From positions 1,116,001 through 1,180,000 of the forward strand of contig NC_013522.1 in assembly GCF_000024905.1 (NCBI RefSeq): 64,000 nucleotides of DNA, in the 5' to 3' direction. Of this stretch, positions 26,773-36,229 are shown one piece after another (positions within the stretch are counted from its first letter, which is position 1; each line of letters begins with the position of its first letter). The notes below the pieces were generated by a model, which did not search any database, was not told the origin of the DNA, and was given only the letters and a program-made list of their open reading frames with translations. The stretch is from Thermanaerovibrio acidaminovorans DSM 6589. Lineage in GTDB: Bacteria; Synergistota; Synergistia; Synergistales; Synergistaceae. A program made the translations under genes and the position numbers.

Positions 26773-27834
26773 ATGAAGGTCAAGAAGGGGCTCTACCTGT
26801 TCCTTCTGGTGGCCTCTTGCGTCAGCATAGGCACCATAGCCCTTACGGTGGACAGGAGCTCCATAGACCTGCTCCTCAGGGCTGACCGTTGGAAGCTGAC
26901 CCTGGCGGCGTCCCTTGTGCCCCTGATATGGCTCTTCGACGCGTTGCGTTTCTCCGCCATAGCCAGGGCGAGCGGCCACCGGATACCCCTCAGGCTCTCA
27001 CTCACCCTGACCTGGATAAACTACTTCGGGTGCGCCATAACCCCCATGCAGGGCGGCGGGGGACCATTTCAGATATACCTCCTCTACAGGAACGGGATTC
27101 CGGTGGGCAAGGGGGTTGCGGTCACCCTGGTGAGGACCATGATGACCCTGCTGATCCTGGGGATGGCCATACCCCTCGCCATGATCTTCTCCCCCAACAT
27201 CCTCCAGGGCCAGAGGCTGATCCGGGACCTGGCCATATACATAACCTCCGTCATGTGCGCCATCTGGGCGGTGGTGGCCATAAGCCTGCTCAGGCCCTCC
27301 TTGGTCAAGAGGACGTCGGCGGTTATAACTATGCTGCTGAAGCGGCTGGGGCTGATAGGTCCCAACAGGCTCCGGAGGATCATACGGCACGTGAACGCCG
27401 AGGTGGACATATACAACGAGAACATGCGGTCCTTCTGGCAGAACGGCAAGGGGCACATCCTTCTGGGGGCGATCTTCACCTTCCTGCAGCAGATGGCCCA
27501 GCTCTCGGTGCTCCCCTGTCTCATCTGGGCCATGGGGCTACCGGTGGAGTACTTCAAGTCCGTCCTCCTGCAGGCCCTGTTGCTCTTCGCCCTCTACTTT
27601 ATCCCCACCCCTGGCGGCAGCGGCGCCGCCGAGGGGGGAGGGGCCGCCGCCTTCCGCCTTCTGGTGCCCACCAACGTGGCGGGCATGCTAGCGGTTGGAT
27701 GGAGGGGCTTGGTGGAGTACTCGGGGGTCCTGATCGGCACCCTGCTGGCCATAAAGATCTTCGGGCTGGACAGAGCGGAGGAGCTGATAACCAAGACCGA
27801 AGAGGAGATAGACTCCTCCGCCCCGGAGGTTTAG
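26773..27834 (+). CDS. YbhN/UPF0104 (LPG-synthase TM) family membrane protein
   Basis: Polytopic protein of the lysylphosphatidylglycerol synthetase membrane-domain family (flippase-like), without the C-terminal aminoacyl-transferase domain. The 353-residue chain has about eight hydrophobic segments, the early motif ITPMQGGGGPFQIYLLYRNG (about residues 88-107) and the late motif FIPTPGGSGAAEGGGAA (about residues 276-292), both typical of this family. The start is ATG 26773 behind GGGAGG. The stop codon overlaps the stop of the convergent binding-protein gene by three bases, leaving no room for a terminator. Confidence 0.85.
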   Translation: MKVKKGLYLFLLVASCVSIGTIALTVDRSSIDLLLRADRWKLTLAASLVPLIWLFDALRFSAIARASGHRIPLRLSLTLTWINYFGCAITPMQGGGGPFQIYLLYRNGIPVGKGVAVTLVRTMMTLLILGMAIPLAMIFSPNILQGQRLIRDLAIYITSVMCAIWAVVAISLLRPSLVKRTSAVITMLLKRLGLIGPNRLRRIIRHVNAEVDIYNENMRSFWQNGKGHILLGAIFTFLQQMAQLSVLPCLIWAMGLPVEYFKSVLLQALLLFALYFIPTPGGSGAAEGGGAAAFRLLVPTNVAGMLAVGWRGLVEYSGVLIGTLLAIKIFGLDRAEELITKTEEEIDSSAPEV

Positions 27835-28637
27835 CGGCGGGCAAAGTTCCAGACCTGAAGGTACAGGTCGTAATAGTAAAGGAACATGTCGTCCCCCTTG
27901 GGGGGAGAGAGCCTGACCACCCGGACCCCCGAGGCGGACACCACGGACGCCACCGGGGACGGGGTCCAGGGGTCCATCACCACGACCCAACCCTTTCGCC
28001 CCGCCGCGTCCAGGGCCCCTTTGAGGAGGTCCATCCGGCCCCCCCCCTCCCAGGCCCGCCACAGGTCCCCCGGTGGCCGGGCGGAGGTGGCGGCAGCGGA
28101 CCTTATCCACGGGCCGGCGCATCCGGTGAGATCCAGGACCCCAACCCCCTTGAGCAGCTGACGGCCCACGTCCATGGTGCTGTCTATCCGGGCCTGGAGC
28201 TCCGCCAGCCTGCGCTGGTAGTAGCGGTAGTTGGCCGGATCCTGGGTGGCCAGGACCTGGAGGATCCGCTGACCTATGAATGGCAGCGCCGCCGGATCGA
28301 AGTAGGCGCTCTCCCCCTTGAGCTCCCCCAGGGGCAGGGGCCGATCAAAAAGGACCCGGAGGGAAGGGCTCCTCGAAACCCCTGCCTCCGCCGCCTCCTT
28401 GGGGTCCAGGGCCATCACCGGCCCCCGGGGGGAAGATACCCGGACCACCCGACCGTCCTCGGTCCACCACCTGACGGGGTGCACCTTGCCCTGCACCCCC
28501 ACCATGAACCTCATCATCTGGGTCAGCCACGGGGAGGAGGCCCACACCTCAAGGGCGGCGGCGGGGCCCGACAACCCCACCGCCAGGACCAATCCCAGTA
28601 GCAACCGCCATCTAAGCTTCCTGTCGGACACTTTCAA
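27831..28637 (-). CDS. Degenerate TroA/ZnuA-like periplasmic binding protein
   Basis: A 268-residue exported protein. An N-terminal signal peptide (basic start, hydrophobic stretch about residues 11-24, AAALE cleavage region) precedes a fold resembling cluster A-I metal-binding proteins. A YFDPAALPFIGQRIL then DPANYRYYQRRLAELQARI stretch corresponds to the conserved helical linker. The usual metal-binding histidines are absent from the expected positions. No permease or ATPase gene is next to it. It starts inside the 3' end of folD (26-base overlap), so it is cotranscribed with folD at the tail of the pyr operon. Function unknown. Confidence 0.65.
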   Translation of the reverse strand: MKVSDRKLRWRLLLGLVLAVGLSGPAAALEVWASSPWLTQMMRFMVGVQGKVHPVRWWTEDGRVVRVSSPRGPVMALDPKEAAEAGVSRSPSLRVLFDRPLPLGELKGESAYFDPAALPFIGQRILQVLATQDPANYRYYQRRLAELQARIDSTMDVGRQLLKGVGVLDLTGCAGPWIRSAAATSARPPGDLWRAWEGGGRMDLLKGALDAAGRKGWVVVMDPWTPSPVASVVSASGVRVVRLSPPKGDDMFLYYYDLYLQVWNFARR

Positions 28638-29499
28638 GCTCCACCGGCCTTCCGTTCCTTCGTTTGCTAGCTAAGAGCACCAGGTTAGCCATCAGAAGGG
28701 CCACCGTCAAGGGGCCAACGCCACCGGGGACGGGGCTCAACCCGTGGGCCACCGAGGCGCACTGGGGATCCACGTCCCCCACGAGCCCCCTCTCGGTTGG
28801 GGTGGTGCCCACGTCCACCACCCATGCGCCGGGACGAACCATCCCGGGACCTATGAGGCCCGGAACGCCGGTGGCGGATATCACCACCTGGGACGAGGAT
28901 ACGAGCTCCTCCAGGACATCCCGGGGGGTGTGCTTGTGCATCTGGAGCACCGTGCCATTCCGCTGGAGCAACAGGGCCCCGATGGGACGCCCCACGTTCA
29001 CGCTGTGCCCCACCACCGCACATACCATGCCGGACAGGTCCCAAAGCCCATACCACTCCAACAGCCCCACCGCGGCCCAGGCGGCGCAAGGCAGGGGGTG
29101 CCCCTTGACCCCCAGGAAGAGCTTCCCCAGGTTCTCCGGGTGAACCCCCTCCGCGTCCTTGGCGGGATCCATGGCCTGAAGGACCTCCGACAGGTCCCAC
29201 CCCTCCGGCAAGGGGGTCTGGACGATGATCCCGTCCACCTCACGGTCCCCGTTGAGCTCCCGGATGGTTTCAATGAGGCCCAAGATTCCAAGAGATGGGG
29301 CCACGTCCACCGGACGGACCAGGATCCCCGCCTCCTGGCAGGCCCTTATCTGGTTCCTCCTGTAAGCCTCCGACGCCCCGTGGCTGGACACCGACACGGA
29401 GGCAAGACAACACCCACCGAGGGCGGAGACCTGACGACGTACCCACCCCTTCACCCAGGAAGCGGGCTCACTACCCCTCATCAGAAGCATAAGGAGCAT
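28612..29499 (-). CDS. folD: FolD-like methylenetetrahydrofolate dehydrogenase/cyclohydrolase, catalytic residues altered
   Basis: Member of the bifunctional FolD family that interconverts 5,10-methylene- and 10-formyl-tetrahydrofolate. The NAD(P) site VVGHSVNVGRPIGALLL and the C-terminal PVPGGVGPLTVALLMANL are clear, as is DGIIVQTPLP. However, the Tyr-x-x-x-Lys motif reads AYRRNQIRAC (Lys to Gln) and the KDVDG motif reads KDAEG (Asp to Glu). The N-terminus is uncertain: TTG 29511, ATG 29499 and ATG 29490 are in frame; I chose 29499. It follows pyrE by about 40 bases, so it belongs to the pyr transcription unit. Enzyme activity should not be assumed. Confidence 0.8.
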   Translation of the reverse strand: MLLMLLMRGSEPASWVKGWVRRQVSALGGCCLASVSVSSHGASEAYRRNQIRACQEAGILVRPVDVAPSLGILGLIETIRELNGDREVDGIIVQTPLPEGWDLSEVLQAMDPAKDAEGVHPENLGKLFLGVKGHPLPCAAWAAVGLLEWYGLWDLSGMVCAVVGHSVNVGRPIGALLLQRNGTVLQMHKHTPRDVLEELVSSSQVVISATGVPGLIGPGMVRPGAWVVDVGTTPTERGLVGDVDPQCASVAHGLSPVPGGVGPLTVALLMANLVLLASKRRNGRPVELESVRQEA

Positions 29500-29538
29500 A
29501 CCCCCTCGCAAGTTTTGGCCCTACACCCCCTAAGGTTA

Positions 29539-30129
29539 TCACACGAAACGGCTGCCGGGCTTCACCAGGGGCTGATGGGCGCCACACAGGGGGCAGATCT
29601 CGGGATCGTACACCGGGAAGGAGGTCTCCCAAAGGGACCTGGTGGGGACCGGGAAGAGGTCCTGGGTCCCGGATCGGTTCACCATCGACAGGGCCCCCAC
29701 CCAGCGGGCACCGAAGGCCTCCATCACCTCCACCACCTCCAGGGTGGACTTGCCGGTGGTGAAAACGTCCTCCACCACCAGGAACCTCACTGCCCCCGGG
29801 TTGGGGAAGCGACGGAGCCTCATGATCCCCCCCTCCCTCTCGGTGAATATGAAGGACAGCCCCAGGTGACGGGCCACCTCGTGGCCTATTATCAGCCCAC
29901 CCAGGGCGGGGGATACCACCACCTGGGCCCCCAGATCCTCCGCCCCCCTGGCCAGCCTCTCCCCCGCCCAGGAGGCGTAGGAGGGGTTGGACAGGAACAG
30001 GGCGCACTGCAGGTAATCGGAGCTATGAAGCCCCGACGAAAGGAGGAAGTGGCCCTTGAGGTGCCCGCCGCTCCTCTCCATCATGGACTTGAACCTCTCC
30101 AGGTCCTCCCCCGCCAGCAGAGCCCCCAT
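29539..30129 (-). CDS. pyrE: Orotate phosphoribosyltransferase
   Basis: Converts orotate and PRPP to OMP. The 196-residue product has HFLLSSGLHSSDYLQC at the N-terminus, FTEREGGIMRLRR (active-site loop) and the PRPP motif VVEDVFTTGKSTLE. The C-terminal tail ICPLCGAHQPLVKPGSRFV contains a CxxC pair and resembles the thermophilic/archaeal-like subgroup. The ATG overlaps the pyrF stop (shared base at 30129). Confidence 0.95.
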   Translation of the reverse strand: MGALLAGEDLERFKSMMERSGGHLKGHFLLSSGLHSSDYLQCALFLSNPSYASWAGERLARGAEDLGAQVVVSPALGGLIIGHEVARHLGLSFIFTEREGGIMRLRRFPNPGAVRFLVVEDVFTTGKSTLEVVEVMEAFGARWVGALSMVNRSGTQDLFPVPTRSLWETSFPVYDPEICPLCGAHQPLVKPGSRFV

Positions 30130-30818
30130 CAGTTCCCCACCTCCATCATCTCCACCATGGACTCGATGGTCCCCGCCGGGTCGGGGCTCTCCAGGATGGC
30201 GCGCCCCACCACCAGGAACGACGCCCCGGAAGCCACCGCCTCCCGGGGACCCATGACCCGGGCCTGATCGTGGACCTCTCCCCCCTGAAACCTTATGCCG
30301 GGCACCACCGTGGCAAGCCCCGGGGCGGCGGAGGTCACGATCTCCAGGTCCAGGGGGCTACACACTAGCCCCTGTACCCCCGCCCTATGGGCCAGCCGGG
30401 CCCGGGACGCGATGGCGTCCCCCATGGGGCACCCGGGGGAAACCTGGGCCCACGCATCCTCCCCCAGGCTGGTGAGCACCGTAACCGCCAGGATGTCCAT
30501 GTCCCCCCGGCACTCCACCGCCCGCCGCATCATCTCAAATCCCCCGGCGGCGTGGACCGTGAGGGCCCATATCCGGTGGGACGCCAGGGCCTCCACCGCC
30601 AGGGCCACCGTGTTGGGGATGTCGTGAAGCTTGAGGTCCAGGAAGACCCGGTATCCCCCATCCACCAGCTCCCGGATGAACCCAAGCCCACCCAGGGCGA
30701 AGATCCTGGGCCCCACCTTCACCCGACCGATCCTATCCCCCACCCGGTCCAGTAGCTCAAGACAGCCCCTGGGGCATTCCAGATCCAGGGCTAAAACCAG
30801 CCTATCTCTAGCGTCCAT
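30129..30818 (-). CDS. pyrF: Orotidine 5'-phosphate decarboxylase
   Basis: Last step of UMP synthesis. The 229-residue TIM barrel has LVLALDLECP, the catalytic LDLKLHDIPNTVALAVEAL (DxKxxD) and VVPGIRFQGGEVHDQARVM. The start is ATG 30818, 37 bases after pyrD. Family length is normal. Confidence 0.96.
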   Translation of the reverse strand: MDARDRLVLALDLECPRGCLELLDRVGDRIGRVKVGPRIFALGGLGFIRELVDGGYRVFLDLKLHDIPNTVALAVEALASHRIWALTVHAAGGFEMMRRAVECRGDMDILAVTVLTSLGEDAWAQVSPGCPMGDAIASRARLAHRAGVQGLVCSPLDLEIVTSAAPGLATVVPGIRFQGGEVHDQARVMGPREAVASGASFLVVGRAILESPDPAGTIESMVEMMEVGN

Positions 30819-30855
30819 ATGGATACCTCCTACGTTTCAAGGAAACCCCGGCGGA

Positions 30856-31806
30856 TCACCGGGAGGCCCTGTGGGCGCACCCCACCAACCGGGAAACCGA
30901 CAGCCCCCTGGAGTCAAGGAAGGACCGGATCCCCTCAAGGATCTCTCCGCAGCAGCCCAGGTCCCTGAAGAGCTGGGTCCCCACCTGGACCGCCGACGCG
31001 CCCGCCATCATGGCCTTCAGGGCGTCCTGGGGGGAGCATATGCCCCCACAGGCCACCAGGGGCACCGACACCTTGGGGTAGAGCTGGAAGAGGAGCCTCA
31101 ACGTGAGGGGCAGCACCGCGGGTCCCGACAGGCCCGCCACCACCCGCTTGAAGACCGGAGCCCCCGCCTCCAGGTCCACCTCCGCCCCGAGCCACGTATT
31201 AGCCACCACCAGGCAATGGGCTCCCGCCTCCTCCGCCGCCCGGGCCACCGCCGCCACGTCCGGCGCCTGGGGGGTCAGCTTAGCCCACACGCTACGGGGC
31301 CACAGGGATCGGGCCAGCCTCACCGCCTCGAAGGTCCTCTCCGGGGACTCCCCCCATACGGCCCCCTCCCGGTCCACGTTGGGGCACGACAGGTTCAGCT
31401 CCAGCACCTCCACCGAAGCGGCCCTGTCCCCGATCCGGCCGATGAGCTCCTCCAGCTCCCCCAGGGAGGAGAAGGCCACGTTGAGACCCAGGGACCTACG
31501 GGACCTCAGGAGATCCGGCAGGATGGCCTCCAGGAAGCGATCAATCCCCGGGTTCTCAAGCCCTATGCTGTTGAGGAGCCCAGAGGGGGTCTCCACGAGC
31601 CTCTCCCCCCGGTTGCCCGCCCTAGGCTCCAGGGTGATCCCCTTGGTACATATGAGCCCCACCCCCTCCATGGAGCTCCACACCTCCCCGTCCATGGGTA
31701 GCACCCCAGAGGCCACCACCACCGGCGACGATAGCCCAAGCCCGTTCAGGTCCACGTTCACCGGTCCATCCACCCCGGAGCCCAGCAGATCAGTCGAAGG
31801 CCTCAT
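30856..31806 (-). CDS. pyrD: Dihydroorotate dehydrogenase, catalytic subunit (type 1B)
   Basis: FMN enzyme oxidising dihydroorotate to orotate, coupled to NAD+ via PyrK. The 316-residue protein shows VNLNGLGLSSPVVVASGVL-type N-terminus (here VDLNGLGLSSPVVVASG), the LELNLSCPNV motif with the active-site region, KLTPQAPDVAAVA and CGGICSPQDALKAMMAGASA for FMN phosphate binding. Adjacent pyrK identifies it as the heterotetrameric 1B type; the gene overlaps pyrK by 17 bases. Confidence 0.95.
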   Translation of the reverse strand: MRPSTDLLGSGVDGPVNVDLNGLGLSSPVVVASGVLPMDGEVWSSMEGVGLICTKGITLEPRAGNRGERLVETPSGLLNSIGLENPGIDRFLEAILPDLLRSRRSLGLNVAFSSLGELEELIGRIGDRAASVEVLELNLSCPNVDREGAVWGESPERTFEAVRLARSLWPRSVWAKLTPQAPDVAAVARAAEEAGAHCLVVANTWLGAEVDLEAGAPVFKRVVAGLSGPAVLPLTLRLLFQLYPKVSVPLVACGGICSPQDALKAMMAGASAVQVGTQLFRDLGCCGEILEGIRSFLDSRGLSVSRLVGCAHRASR

Positions 31807-32584
31807 GGTCCAGATCCTCCCCCCAGAAGAAGGGCCCGTCCTTGCATACCCGGGCCCGCACGCCCCCCTTAAGGTCTATGGCGCACCCCATGCATCCACC
31901 GAAGCCGCAGGCCATCCGCCTCTCAAGCCCCAGGAGGGATCGGAAGCCCCTCTCCCTTCCCAGCTCCCAGACCGCCCGAAGCATCCCGGAAGGCCCGCAG
32001 GCCACCACCGTGGCCCCCTTGAGATCCATGGGGAGCCTCCATAGGGCCTCCACCCCGTTGCACCCCTCCCCGGGGGGCCCGTCCTCAAAGACGGGGACCA
32101 AGCGATCCCGATCCAGACCAAGGGCCTCAGAGCACCGGTCCATGAGCCCCGCCCAGGTCCCATCTCTGACCGCCCACAGGAGGCGATCCGCCCGGTCCGC
32201 CAGGGGAAGGAGCGCCGCTACCCCCACCCCGCCCCCCAGGAGGATCAGTTTGGACTCCTCGAGGGGGGCCAGGGGGCTACCCAGGGGGGCCACCAGGTGG
32301 ACCGGGGACCCCGGCGGGGAGGAGAGGAGCATCCGGGTCCCCCGCCCCACGCCCCGGCACAGGAAGAGCAGCTGCCCGTCCACCTGCCCCGCCAGGCCCA
32401 GGGGCCTGCCCAGTAGCGGGTCGTTCGAGGCGGAGGGGAAGACCATGGCGAACTGCCCCGGTCCCCAGGGCCCCATCGTCTCCTGGGGCCGGACCCAGAT
32501 CATCCCCACCTGGGGGGGGAACAGCTCCACCCGGGTAACCGTGCCGGGTATCCTCCGGGGCAAGCGGTGAGAGCCGCAGCTCAT
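31790..32584 (-). CDS. pyrK: Dihydroorotate dehydrogenase electron-transfer subunit
   Basis: FAD and [2Fe-2S] protein passing electrons from PyrD to NAD+. The 264-residue product has GQFAMVF and RPLGLAG (FAD domain), LLGGGVGVAALLPLA (NAD-binding) and the cluster motif ACGFGGCMGCAI followed by VCKDGPFF. It starts at an ATGA overlap with the pyrC stop and overlaps pyrD, so translation in the operon is tightly coupled. Confidence 0.94.
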   Translation of the reverse strand: MSCGSHRLPRRIPGTVTRVELFPPQVGMIWVRPQETMGPWGPGQFAMVFPSASNDPLLGRPLGLAGQVDGQLLFLCRGVGRGTRMLLSSPPGSPVHLVAPLGSPLAPLEESKLILLGGGVGVAALLPLADRADRLLWAVRDGTWAGLMDRCSEALGLDRDRLVPVFEDGPPGEGCNGVEALWRLPMDLKGATVVACGPSGMLRAVWELGRERGFRSLLGLERRMACGFGGCMGCAIDLKGGVRARVCKDGPFFWGEDLDHEAFD

Positions 32585-33869
32585 CTATCCTGGGCCTCCC
32601 AGGACAGCCGGCCGCCCACCACGGTCATCACCGGCCAGCCCTTGAGCACCGCCCCGTCGAAGGGGCTGAACCTGCACTTGCTCCTCCAGGACCTGCAGTC
32701 CACCCGGGCCACCATCTGGAGGTCCAGCAGGGTCATGTCCGCCGGATCCCCCTCCCTTATGGCCACCGGGGGCAGGGAGGCGATCCTACGGGGGGAGACG
32801 GACAGGGCATCCAGGACCCGCTCAAGCCGCACCCCCCTCTTGAGGGCCCCGTCTATCACCGCCGGCACGGCGCACTCCAGGGAGGCGATCCCGAAGGAGG
32901 CCTCCTGGAAGGGCAGATCCTTCTCGTCCAGGTGCCATGGGGCGTGGTCGGTGGCTATGGCATCCACCGTGCCGTCCGCCAGAGCCGCCCACAGGGCCTC
33001 CCGGTCCTCCTGGGAGCGCAGGGGTGGGTTCACCTTGAACGCCCCTGAGTAGCCGGAGACCATCACGTCCTCCTCACAGAAGGTCAGGTGATGGGCGGTC
33101 ACGTCGCAGGTCACGTCCACCCCCTCAGCCTTGGCCCTCCTAACCAGATCCACGGAGCGCTTGGAACTCAGGTGGGTCAGGTGCACCGCCCCTCGGGTCT
33201 CCCGGGCCAGCTCTATGGCCCGCATTACCGCCAGGTCCTCCGATGCGGAAGGGATCCCCTTGAGGCCGCTTAAGGCGCTTATCCGCCCCTCGTGGACCTG
33301 TCCCCCCTTCGAGAGGGAAGTATCCTCCGGGTGCTCCATCACCCTGACGCCGGTGCCCCGCAGGTACATGAGGGCCAGCCTCAGGAGGGATGAGCTCCTG
33401 ACCGGGGCTCCGTCGTCGGTGAAGAGCACCGCCCCGGCCTCAACCATCTTTAGCAGCTCCGCCATCTCCTCCCCACGACGCCCCTTGCTCACGCAACCGG
33501 CGGGGACCACCCGGGCGCCCTCCAGGGAGGATCCCTTCAGGGCCAGGTGCTCCACCCCGGAGGGGACGTCCACCGGGGGATCCGTGTTGGGCATGGCCAC
33601 CAGGCAGGTGAACCCCCCGGCGGCCCCCGCGGCGGATCCGGACCTCAGGTCCTCCCGCCACTCGAAACCAGGCTCCCGGAGGTGGCAGTGGATGTCCACC
33701 ATCCCGGCCACCAGGACCCCACCCTGCCCATCGTACGAGGGGGCATCGAGCCCCTGGGGGAGTTCCCGGGACACCATGGCCACTCGGCCCCCCTGGACCC
33801 CCACGTTCCAGAGCTCCTCCGATATGGACCCACCGCTGAAGACCCGGACTCCCTTTATGACGAAATCCA

Positions 33870-33870
<1 letters not shown>
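32581..33870 (-). CDS. pyrC: Dihydroorotase
   Basis: Zinc amidohydrolase that cyclises carbamoyl-aspartate. The 429-residue class I enzyme has the metal motif MVDIHCHLREPGFEWREDL (HxHxR type: D-x-H-x-H), GFTCLVAMPNTDPPVD, HLTHLSS and the ATDHAPWHLDEK motif. The frame is open upstream, but ATG 33870 overlapping the pyrB stop (TGATG) gives the standard start. Confidence 0.95.
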
Positions 33871-35349
<1,479 letters not shown>

Positions 35350-35369
35350 TCACACCCCCGTAAACCATG

Positions 35370-35405
35370 AAAAAAGGAGGGGAACCCCCGAAGGGGATCC
35401 CCTCC
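35370..35405 (-). terminator. pyr attenuator terminator
   Basis: Minus strand GGAGGGGA...TTCG-type loop...TCCCCTCC followed by TTTTTT, ending 24 bases before pyrR. A long GC-rich stem plus a U6 tract make a classical intrinsic terminator lying between the promoter and the operon, so it must be regulated; the PyrR hairpin upstream explains how. Confidence 0.9.
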
Positions 35406-35453
35406 ATGCCAACTCATTCCGCTCAACAAACCGGATCATTCCCATCCCTCCCC

Positions 35454-35485
35454 GCCTTGGGGCCTCTCCGGACCCGCTTAAAGGC
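35454..35485 (-). promoter_or_regulatory. PyrR-binding RNA hairpin (anti-antiterminator)
   Basis: The leader RNA contains GGTCCGGAGAGGCC, matching the known PyrR target consensus ARUCCNGNGAGGYU except at the first base. It lies in a two-part hairpin: lower stem GCCTT with AAGGC, purine-rich bulge, upper stem GGG with CCC. The position is within the first bases of the predicted transcript and about 50 bases before the terminator. Confidence 0.88.
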
Positions 35486-35495
35486 TTCGAGGGGT

Positions 35496-35524
35496 AGTTT
35501 ACACCCCAATGGCCGTTTATGCAA
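35496..35524 (-). promoter_or_regulatory. Promoter of the pyr operon
   Basis: Minus strand TTGCAT, 17-base spacer, TAAACT, placing the start of transcription near 35489, just before the PyrR hairpin. The -35 box overlaps a 14-bp palindrome at 35520-35533. Confidence 0.7.
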
Positions 35525-35533
35525 CCGGTTGCA
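35520..35533. promoter_or_regulatory. 14-bp palindrome resembling a LacI-family operator
   Basis: TGCAACCGGTTGCA is a perfect palindrome with a central CG, the general form of LacI/GalR/PurR-family operators. It covers most of the -35 box of the pyr promoter and starts 13 bases after the rnc stop. No LacI-family gene is in the window, so the link to a regulator is inference. Confidence 0.45.
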
Positions 35534-35545
35534 AGAAAGTCGCCC

Positions 35546-36226
35546 CTAGCCCCCCTGGAGCCTGTTGAGGGCCGCGGAGGCCGCCTTCGACTCCGCCTCC
35601 CGGCGGCTGCCCCCATTTCCGACCCCCATGAGCTCCCCCTTCAGCCACACCTGGACCACGAAGGTGGCCCGATGCTCCGGACCTCGGACCTCCACCAGGC
35701 GGTAGCTGGGCAGCGGTATACCCAGCCGCTGGGCCATCTCCTGGAGGGCCGACTTGGGGTCCTGGGACGACAGGGAGTCAAGGGACACGTGGCGGCTTAC
35801 GATCCCCCGGGCGGCCTCCAGCCCCCCGTCCAGGTAGACCGCCCCGATCAGGGCCTCCATGGCGTCCGCCACCATGCCCTCCGAGGGCCCCCCTTTTATG
35901 GCCTTCCCCACCCGGAGGACCCGGTCCAGCCCGAGGACCCTGCCGGAGCGGGCCAGGTTGTGGCTCGAGACCCCCGTGGACTTTAGCTTGGTGAGCCGCC
36001 CCTCCCTCTCGGAGGGGTGCCGCCGGTAGAGCTCCTCCGCCACACATAGCCCCAGCACCGAGTCCCCCAGGAACTCCAGCCTCTCGTTGCAGTAGCCCAG
36101 CTGGGCCTGGTTGGCGAAGGACGAGTGAGTCAGGGCCTCAATTAAAAGTTGGGTATCGGCGAACCGATACCCAACCCGATCCTGCAGCTCCTCCAGAGCC
36201 CTATGGAAGGCCTCCAGGTCCTGCAT
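35546..36226 (-). CDS. rnc: Ribonuclease III
   Basis: Double-strand-specific endonuclease for rRNA and mRNA processing. The 226-residue protein has NERLEFLGDSVLGLCVAEEL (catalytic signature), DAMEALIGAVYLDGG and a C-terminal dsRNA-binding domain ending in GGSRREAESKAASAALNRL. It follows fabF by three bases and closes the fatty-acid operon, as in many Firmicutes. Confidence 0.96.
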   Translation of the reverse strand: MQDLEAFHRALEELQDRVGYRFADTQLLIEALTHSSFANQAQLGYCNERLEFLGDSVLGLCVAEELYRRHPSEREGRLTKLKSTGVSSHNLARSGRVLGLDRVLRVGKAIKGGPSEGMVADAMEALIGAVYLDGGLEAARGIVSRHVSLDSLSSQDPKSALQEMAQRLGIPLPSYRLVEVRGPEHRATFVVQVWLKGELMGVGNGGSRREAESKAASAALNRLQGG

Positions 36227-36229
36227 GAA

